A stretch of DNA of 21,002 nt. Source: Allorhizocola sp044869915. Lineage in GTDB: Bacteria; Actinomycetota; Actinomycetes; Mycobacteriales; Micromonosporaceae. The DNA lies in the NCBI GenBank assembly GCA_044869915.1, contig JBIOYB010000265.1, forward strand, positions 1 to 21,002. Reading direction: 5' to 3'. Below the pieces are notes generated by a model, which was not told the origin of the DNA, ran no database searches, and saw nothing but the letters and a program-made list of their open reading frames with translations. Position numbers and translations under genes: made by a program. This document shows positions 16,403-21,002 of this stretch, in pieces (within the stretch, counting starts at the first letter, position 1; every line of letters starts with the position of its first letter).

Positions 16403-17158
16403 TCAGAAGATGGGTGCGGGGGTGCCGTCCGGCAGCAGGGTCGGGGGCACGGGCGCAAACTCGTAGCGCAGCAACGGTTGACCGGCGACCAGGGACCAGG
16501 TCGTGCCGGTGTCGTCGAGCGCGGCCACCGTTACCATCGCGTCAGCGACCTGCTCGGGGCTCAGCAGCGGGAAGCCGTTGGCCAGAGCCCGATCGCGGCT
16601 GGCGCCCATCATGGGTGTGTCCACGGAGCTGGGGCACAGCGCGTGGATGGCGATCCCTTGCTCGGCCAGCAGCCGTGCCATGGCGCGGACATAGCCCAGC
16701 GCACCGGTTTTGGTCAGTGTGTAGACCGGATTGGACACCTCGGGCCACAGGCCGGACAGCGAACAGGTCATCACGATGACGCCTTTGCCGTTGCCCGCCA
16801 TGGCGGGGGCGACCGCGTCGATGCCGAACACGACGCTGTCCAGGTTGACCGCGACACACCTGTGATACCGCGCCGGGTCGAGCGGCAACGCGCCACGCTG
16901 GCCCGAGTTGATGCCCACGTTGAGCACGGCCAGATCCAACCGCCCATATCGGTCGGTCAGCTCGGTGACGACACGATGATTGTCGGTGTAGTCGGACGCG
17001 TCGAGCCTCACCGCATCACCGTCGACGTCCCCGGCGACGCGGGCCGCGGCGTCCGAATCGATGTCGGCCACGACTACCCGGTATCCGTCGGCGGCCAAGC
17101 GACGGGACACGGCCGACCCGATGCCACCCGCGCCACCGGTAACCAGGGCTATACGCAT
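16403..17158 (-). CDS. Short-chain dehydrogenase/reductase (SDR), NAD-preferring type
   Basis: A 251-residue classical SDR: the cofactor loop TGGAGGIG (7-14), Asp 32 at the end of the second strand (usually NAD rather than NADP), N105, S133 and the Y146-x3-K150 motif (YTLTK). The usual NNAG motif reads LNVGI (79-83), a conservative departure. All catalytic residues are present. The substrate cannot be predicted; SDRs of this kind oxidise or reduce alcohols and ketones, including fatty or hydroxy acids. ATG 17158 puts the first beta strand at residue 2. An open frame continues upstream to 17275 but with a non-SDR composition and no ribosome binding site, so it is excluded. It is followed closely by the small gene at 16379. 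Confidence 0.88.
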   Translation of the reverse strand: MRIALVTGGAGGIGSAVSRRLAADGYRVVVADIDSDAAARVAGDVDGDAVRLDASDYTDNHRVVTELTDRYGRLDLAVLNVGINSGQRGALPLDPARYHRCVAVNLDSVVFGIDAVAPAMAGNGKGVIVMTCSLSGLWPEVSNPVYTLTKTGALGYVRAMARLLAEQGIAIHALCPSSVDTPMMGASRDRALANGFPLLSPEQVADAMVTVAALDDTGTTWSLVAGQPLLRYEFAPVPPTLLPDGTPAPIF

Positions 17159-17293
17159 CCGCAAAGCATAGATCCACAAGGGACGGTGCGGCGACAGCGG
17201 GTCCGTTGAGTCGGCTGCCCGACTACTGCGTTCCGATCGCCATGCCCGCCCGACAGAGTATGCAGATATATACACTAATCACTGGGAGGTATG

Positions 17294-18336
17294 ATGCGCA
17301 TTCTCGCCAGGGTTTCCACGACCGTCACTGCCATGGTGCTGGTGACCACGGGCACTGTTGCCCCGGCTGACGCCGCGCCGGCAATAGACGCGGCGGCAAC
17401 GGTAGGGGTCGCGTCAGCGCAGACGCCGGCGCAGATCAACGCGTACTGGACCGAACAGCGCATGGCACAGGCCAAACCGTCCGTGCCCGCCAAACCGGCC
17501 GGGCAGCAGCCACGCCGCACGGTCGCCGCCCCGCCGATCCGCCCGGCCGAGGCCGCCGGCGGCGCCCGCCCGCAGATGTCCACGCGGATGTCGTTGACCG
17601 GAAATACCGTGCCGCCACCGAGCACGCAGTCGGCGACCGCCGCGCTGTGGGGCCAGGGCACCTCGATGCCCGCGCTCACGATTGCAAACTGTTCTTCACC
17701 AGGGACGACGGGACCGACGGATTCTGCACCGCCAGTGTGATCAACGCGGACAACTTCAGCAGCATCTGGACCGCGGGCCACTGCGTGCACGGCGGGCAGG
17801 GCGGCACTTGGTTCAGCAACTTCCTCTTCCGGCCCGCCTACCCCTACCCCAGCCCCTTCATCTTCCCGTTCTTGGCCTGGAGCTGGAAATACGTCGCGAC
17901 CACCCTCGGCTGGGCGCTCGACGGCGACTGGGCATACGACATCGCCGCGATCGCCCTGTGGCCCAACAGTCTCGGCCGCATCGCCGACAGGGTCGGCTAC
18001 CAGGGGTACAAATTCAACTGGGGTGTCTACGCCTGGAACATCCACAGTTTCGGCTATCCGCAAAACGCCGTGCCCGATCGGCCCGAGATGGACGGCCAGC
18101 GGCTTTACTACTGCACCGGCACCACCTGGGCGGTGAGCAGCCTGCAACTCGGCTTCAATTGCGACATGTTCCACGGCGCCAGCGGCGGACCCTGGCTCGA
18201 CGATCTGCAAACCGCGCGCGGCTGGGGCTACATCATCAGCGTCAACAGTTGGCACAGTTTCACCACCGACGAGTGGAACAGCGCCTACCACGGCGACGCC
18301 GCCATCAACGTGCGCAACCTGATCAAAATCCAATAA
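17294..18336 (+). pseudogene. Secreted trypsin-like serine protease with one apparent frameshift
   Basis: The N-terminal part (17294-17683) has a signal peptide (MRILARVSTTVTAMV, cleavage near ADA-AP) and a propeptide-like Ala/Pro/Gln-rich stretch. The protease domain continues in the next frame from about 17685 to the stop at 18336. Its triad is complete: His in TAGHCV (17779-17781), Asp in YDIAAI (17938-17940) and Ser in GASGGPW (18181-18183). Adding one G at ATTGC (17681-17685) restores ALTIGKLFFT, the first strand typical of this V8/chymotrypsin-like family, so one base seems to be missing. Without it the product would be a truncated secreted peptide. Since the domain is otherwise perfect, sequencing error or very recent loss is likely. 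The start is ATG 17294, with GGGAGG 4 nt upstream (ATG 17291 is too close). Confidence 0.85.
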
Positions 18337-18367
18337 CAGTCTTCTATTTGGTACCGAGCTTGAGCAT

Positions 18368-18395
18368 GCCTGGCGTGGCCGTGACACGGCCAGGC
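18368..18395 (+). terminator. Hairpin downstream of the protease gene
   Basis: GCCTGG-CCG (left arm, interrupted by a 5-nt bulge CGTGG) pairs with CGGCCAGGC across a TGACA loop, giving a 9-bp GC-rich stem. It starts 31 nt after the protease stop. No U-tract follows. The bulge weakens it, so it is a probable rather than certain terminator. Confidence 0.55.
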
Positions 18396-18485
18396 CCGCC
18401 ATCGCACAGGCCCTGTGTGACAAAAGCGTCCGGCAGCGCGCTCTAACATGTACATCCATGCTCGTCCTGTGGGAGGCTCAGAAAT

Positions 18486-18860
18486 ATGGCGCCGGATGCT
18501 CCGCGACTGCGGGCGCGACTTGCCGATCAGCTTGGTTCCCTGCGGCAGCTTGAGGTCGTCGAGTCCGCCGAACGGTTGGTGCGAAGATATCGACGACAGC
18601 TGCTGTCAAACGAGCTGGGCGACCTTCGTGGCCGGCTGACTCAGGCACAGCGGCACCTGGCCGCGGCCCGCAACGGAAGTAATCCGACCATCATCGCTCT
18701 CGCCGAGGAGCGGGTCTGCGCGCTGCTGCGAGAGACGATCGCCATCCAGCGTCACGTGGACGAGGAAGATCGGGCCTTCAGGCGTGCTCAATGCACGTTT
18801 CTGGCTGATCGCGCCGAGCTTGTCGAGCAGATCGACCGGTTGCAACGCCTCCTTGCCTAG
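18486..18860 (+). CDS. Small alpha-helical, probably coiled-coil protein of unknown function
   Basis: A 124-residue protein rich in Arg, Leu, Glu, Gln and Ala with heptad-like spacing of Leu/Ile/Val, e.g. LRARLADQLGSLRQLEVV, LGDLRGRLTQAQRHL and LVEQIDRLQRLLA. There is no signal peptide or membrane helix. It most likely forms an extended helical bundle or dimeric coiled coil in the cytoplasm. I do not recognise the family. GGGAGG (18471-18476) lies 9 nt before ATG 18486 and supports the start. It stands alone between the protease and the convergent GH30 gene. Confidence 0.72.
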   Translation: MAPDAPRLRARLADQLGSLRQLEVVESAERLVRRYRRQLLSNELGDLRGRLTQAQRHLAAARNGSNPTIIALAEERVCALLRETIAIQRHVDEEDRAFRRAQCTFLADRAELVEQIDRLQRLLA

Positions 18861-18914
18861 CCGGCCGCCGGAACGCCTGCGGTGTCAGCGGCAGGACCGA
18901 TGGCCCGGCCGGCT
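18859..18914. terminator. Inverted repeat between convergent genes
   Basis: AGCCGGCCG (18859-18867) and CGGCCGGCT (18906-18914) are perfect 9-bp inverted arms separated by 38 nt, in the 93-bp gap between the coiled-coil gene and the convergent GH30 gene. It overlaps the TAG stop at 18858-18860. The long spacer makes it weaker evidence than a compact hairpin; in such GC-rich DNA chance is possible. Confidence 0.4.
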
Positions 18915-18953
18915 CGGCTAGGCGCGGGTAGAACAGGCCGATCCCGGCGAGGC

Positions 18954-20378
18954 TCAGCGCAGGACCATGGTGGTCAGCGACCGGGCAGGCAACCGCACGG
19001 ACAGCCGGCGCACGGCCGGCAGCCGGGTGTCGGACACCTGCTCGATCGAGTGGGCCTCATCGGTCAGATAGGTCGTGGCCCGGTGGATGCGCGTGTCGGT
19101 GGTGAAGCTGGTGCCGATGTCCGCCGCGCCGGTGTTGAGCAACTCGACGACCATCGAGCCACCGTGCTGACGAAACGCTGTCACCTTGACGTTGGGGTCG
19201 GCGAATTGGACCGGCACACGGGACGCGCCGGGCCGGATGAAGCGCGAGTAGGCGGCGAACGCCCAGAACCGCTTCGACACGCGATACTGGTCGCTGCCGT
19301 CCGCGATCTGGATGAACCCGCGGGTGGCGCCCAGTGACGTGCCCACCCAGTAGACATAGGCGTTGGCATTCGCCTCGGCGAAGGTCTGGTGGATGCTTTC
19401 GGCCACGACAATGCCGGACCAGCCGCTGCCGTCGTCCCATGCCTCGTTCCACGTGTTGCCGCTGGGGTTCCACTCGGTCATCCACCGTGGATTGTCGGTG
19501 GGCAGCGGCACGTCGGGCCGGCTGGCATACATGTGTCCGGTGTGGATGCTCACGTATCGGTCGGCGTCCGGATCGGCCTCGATCGCCGCGCTGTACGGCT
19601 GCTGGTGGTGCCAGCCGAAGGAGTCGCAGCAGACCAGGCGCGTGCCCAGTCCGCTGCGCCGCAGGGTCGGGCCGAGCACCTTGACCAGATCGACGGCCTG
19701 TTCCGGGGTGAACCGCATCGAGGCGTAGGACGCGGTGAAGTCCGGCTCGTTGGTGAAGCCGAGGTCGGTGATCCTGATCCCCTCCTGCCGGTAGAACCGC
19801 AGGAACTGCACGAGATAGTTGGCGTAGGCCTGGCGCCAGTCCCCGCTTGCGCAGGCCGTCCCCGGCACGCCGCACAGCTGCCCGCCGCTGGTGTCCGTGC
19901 CGTTGGTCTTCATGAACCCGGGCGCGCTCCAGGCGTTGGCGAGGATCCGGTCGACGCCATATCGCTTCGCCTGCTTGAGAAACCAGACCTGGCCGCCGTC
20001 GTCGCCGTCCCAGACATATGCCGGCTCGGCGTCCGGACCGCCCGGGTCGACGGGCTCGATGGTCTTCATGTGGTCGTAGACGCCATCCACCGATGAACCG
20101 ATGCCGATGCGCACGATCGACGCGCCGGCTCCACTGTTGCGGTTGAACAACAGGTCGATGATCGCCTGCGTGCTCGCCGGGGAGAGTCCTCGATCGCCGC
20201 GCACGAGGGTGGCGCGCTGGAACGGCTCGGCGAAGCCGAGTCCGTCTATCGACTGCAGCCGCTGCCGGAAGCTGATGGTGTTGCCAGTTGGCCCGTTTGC
20301 CGCGCCGGCTGCCGTCGGGGCGAAAGCCAGCACCGTGATCGAGGCGACGACACAGGCCATCAGTTCGCGTGCCTTCAT
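18954..20378 (-). CDS. Secreted GH30-like glycoside hydrolase
   Basis: A 474-residue exported enzyme. The signal peptide is MKARELMACVVASITVLAF with cleavage near AAGA-AN (residue 26). The (beta/alpha)8 domain carries the clan GH-A pair of glutamates: acid/base E211 in FTNEPDF and nucleophile E302 in WMTEWNP. Other GH30-like features are IDGLGFAEPFQ at the start, WSAPGFMKTNG and the C-terminal beta domain (VTAFRQHGGSMVVELLN). Substrates of GH30 enzymes include xylan, beta-1,6-galactan and beta-1,6-glucan; which applies here cannot be told. The start at ATG 20378 has GGGAG 4 nt upstream and places the signal peptide correctly; the open frame further upstream (to 20981) overlaps the acyltransferase gene and is not real. 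An inverted repeat lies 19-52 bp upstream. Confidence 0.9.
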   Translation of the reverse strand: MKARELMACVVASITVLAFAPTAAGAANGPTGNTISFRQRLQSIDGLGFAEPFQRATLVRGDRGLSPASTQAIIDLLFNRNSGAGASIVRIGIGSSVDGVYDHMKTIEPVDPGGPDAEPAYVWDGDDGGQVWFLKQAKRYGVDRILANAWSAPGFMKTNGTDTSGGQLCGVPGTACASGDWRQAYANYLVQFLRFYRQEGIRITDLGFTNEPDFTASYASMRFTPEQAVDLVKVLGPTLRRSGLGTRLVCCDSFGWHHQQPYSAAIEADPDADRYVSIHTGHMYASRPDVPLPTDNPRWMTEWNPSGNTWNEAWDDGSGWSGIVVAESIHQTFAEANANAYVYWVGTSLGATRGFIQIADGSDQYRVSKRFWAFAAYSRFIRPGASRVPVQFADPNVKVTAFRQHGGSMVVELLNTGAADIGTSFTTDTRIHRATTYLTDEAHSIEQVSDTRLPAVRRLSVRLPARSLTTMVLR

Positions 20379-20396
20379 GACGCTCCCATGCTCGAA

Positions 20397-20430
20397 AAGA
20401 TCGTGGCCGATATAGCCTATTGACGATCTT
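20397..20430. promoter_or_regulatory. 8-bp perfect inverted repeat upstream of the GH30 gene
   Basis: AAGATCGT (20397-20404) and ACGATCTT (20423-20430) are perfect inverted copies 26 bp apart, in the promoter-proximal region of the GH30 gene and also upstream of the divergent acyltransferase gene. The spacer contains the A/T-rich GATATAGCC. Arms two to three helical turns apart suit a dimeric repressor of a polysaccharide-use gene. No regulator gene is adjacent, so this is inference. Confidence 0.4.
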
Positions 20431-20541
20431 GTACCGTCCGCAACCGAGGACACGCATGATGAGAGGTAGGGCTGGCGGTACCACGAATCCGGGGGGACAC
20501 GGGATCGTTTCCGGCCCTCGCGCGGGGCGAAACTATCGATC

Positions 20542-21002
20542 ATGACAACGGTCCTCACGCCAGTAGCCGAAACGCGCCCCACTGTGGGCGACGCCGGCGT
20601 CATAAACCGGATCCGCGTGCTGGACGGCTTGCGCGCCTTGGCAATCCTCGGTGTCGTTTTTGGACACTGGCTGACCGGGGCGCTGGTGGCCGGAGCCGAC
20701 GGCGCGCTGAGCATCCACAGCCCACTGTCCACGCTGCCCTGGCTGCGCCCGTCGTCCTGGTTCTTCCAGATGCTCGGGCTGTTTTTCCTCGTCGGCGGAT
20801 ACTCGGCCGCACTGAGCCTCGGCCGGTCGCGGCGGCGCGGCATCCCGGACGCCCAGTGGATACGGGCCCGCTTCGCCCGGCTGACCCGGCCGGTGCTTGC
20901 CGGGGCCGCCATCCTGGCCGTCGCGCTGCCGTTCGCCACGGTGGCCGGGATCCCGGCGGGCACCCTGCGCGGCTGGGTCATCCTGTTCCTGCAGCCGCTG
21001 TG
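20542..21002 (+). CDS. Membrane acyltransferase, acyltransferase-3 family (partial, cut by right edge)
   Basis: From ATG 20542 the frame stays open to the window end (153 codons). The N-terminus RIRVLDGLRALAILGVVFGHW, with the conserved His in the first membrane helix, is the hallmark of the acyltransferase-3 family. It is followed by FFQMLGLFFLVGGYSAAL, then the Arg-rich IRARFARLTRP and a hydrophobic helix. These are multi-helix membrane enzymes that acylate sugars, antibiotics or cell-wall polymers. The substrate is unknown. The initiation site has only a weak GGGGCGA upstream. It is divergent from the GH30 gene across a 163-bp gap. Confidence 0.82.
   Translation, partial: MTTVLTPVAETRPTVGDAGVINRIRVLDGLRALAILGVVFGHWLTGALVAGADGALSIHSPLSTLPWLRPSSWFFQMLGLFFLVGGYSAALSLGRSRRRGIPDAQWIRARFARLTRPVLAGAAILAVALPFATVAGIPAGTLRGWVILFLQPL

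Noticed and set aside
17209..17224. Short hairpin AGTCGG / CCGACT between SDR and protease genes
   Set aside because: Only 6 bp in GC-rich DNA and not positioned like a terminator or a clear operator; chance is likely.
17159..17275. N-terminal extension of the SDR
   Set aside because: The extra residues are Arg/Ser-rich and unlike SDRs, and the cofactor loop is correctly placed from ATG 17158.
17681..17690. Programmed ribosomal frameshift in the protease
   Set aside because: No slippery heptamer or following stem was seen; a single lost G explains the break more simply.
20379..20981. N-terminal extension of the GH30 frame
   Set aside because: It would bury the signal peptide, and it overlaps the divergent acyltransferase gene, whose N-terminal motif is unmistakable.

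Overview
The window looks like high-GC actinomycete DNA: strong G/C bias at third codon positions, many GTG starts, GGAGG-type ribosome binding sites, a SARP regulator, an MMPL exporter and rare in-frame TTA codons. It could be Streptomyces-like or Micromonosporaceae; the genus cannot be fixed from the sequence alone. All calls come from reading the sequence and recognising motifs. No database search was run.

Left part (1-11744) is a lipid/polyketide biosynthetic locus. A type I modular polyketide synthase on the minus strand runs off the left edge. It begins with an N-terminal acyl carrier protein, followed by KS and a malonyl-type AT. Divergent from it, on the plus strand, are a fatty acyl-AMP ligase (FAAL) and a 900-residue fusion of an acyl-CoA dehydrogenase-like domain with a ferritin-like diiron domain. 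Convergent with these is a minus-strand pair, an AMP-forming ligase followed by an MMPL/RND lipid exporter. The FAAL plus ACP-KS-AT plus MMPL arrangement recalls FadD26/PpsA/MmpL7 of mycobacterial PDIM. The inferred route is: the FAAL loads a fatty acid on the PKS ACP, the dehydrogenase/diiron fusion oxidises the chain, the PKS extends it with malonate, and the MMPL protein exports the product. The PKS, FAAL and fusion gene each carry one TTA (bldA-type) codon.

The most unusual sequence feature is a set of in-frame tandem expansions confined to these three neighbouring genes: a perfect 45-bp duplication at the PKS start, a 16-unit 15-bp array and an Ala-rich repeat in the FAAL, and a Pro/Ala linker of about 215 residues with 36-bp and 24-bp repeats in the fusion protein.

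Middle part (11886-17158): a GmrSD-like (DUF262/DUF1524) gene fused to an alkyltransferase-like domain, interrupted by three single-base indels; a small secreted protein; a SARP regulator fused to a CGNR/ABATE-type zinc finger with a clipped C-terminus; and a short-chain dehydrogenase followed by a small uncharacterised protein.

Right part (17294-21002): a secreted trypsin-like protease with one apparent frameshift, a small coiled-coil protein, a secreted GH30-family glycoside hydrolase with an inverted repeat in its upstream region, and the start of a membrane acyltransferase that runs off the right edge. No rRNA, tRNA, CRISPR array, insertion sequence or replication origin was recognised. 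No gene-free stretch exceeds about 165 bases.
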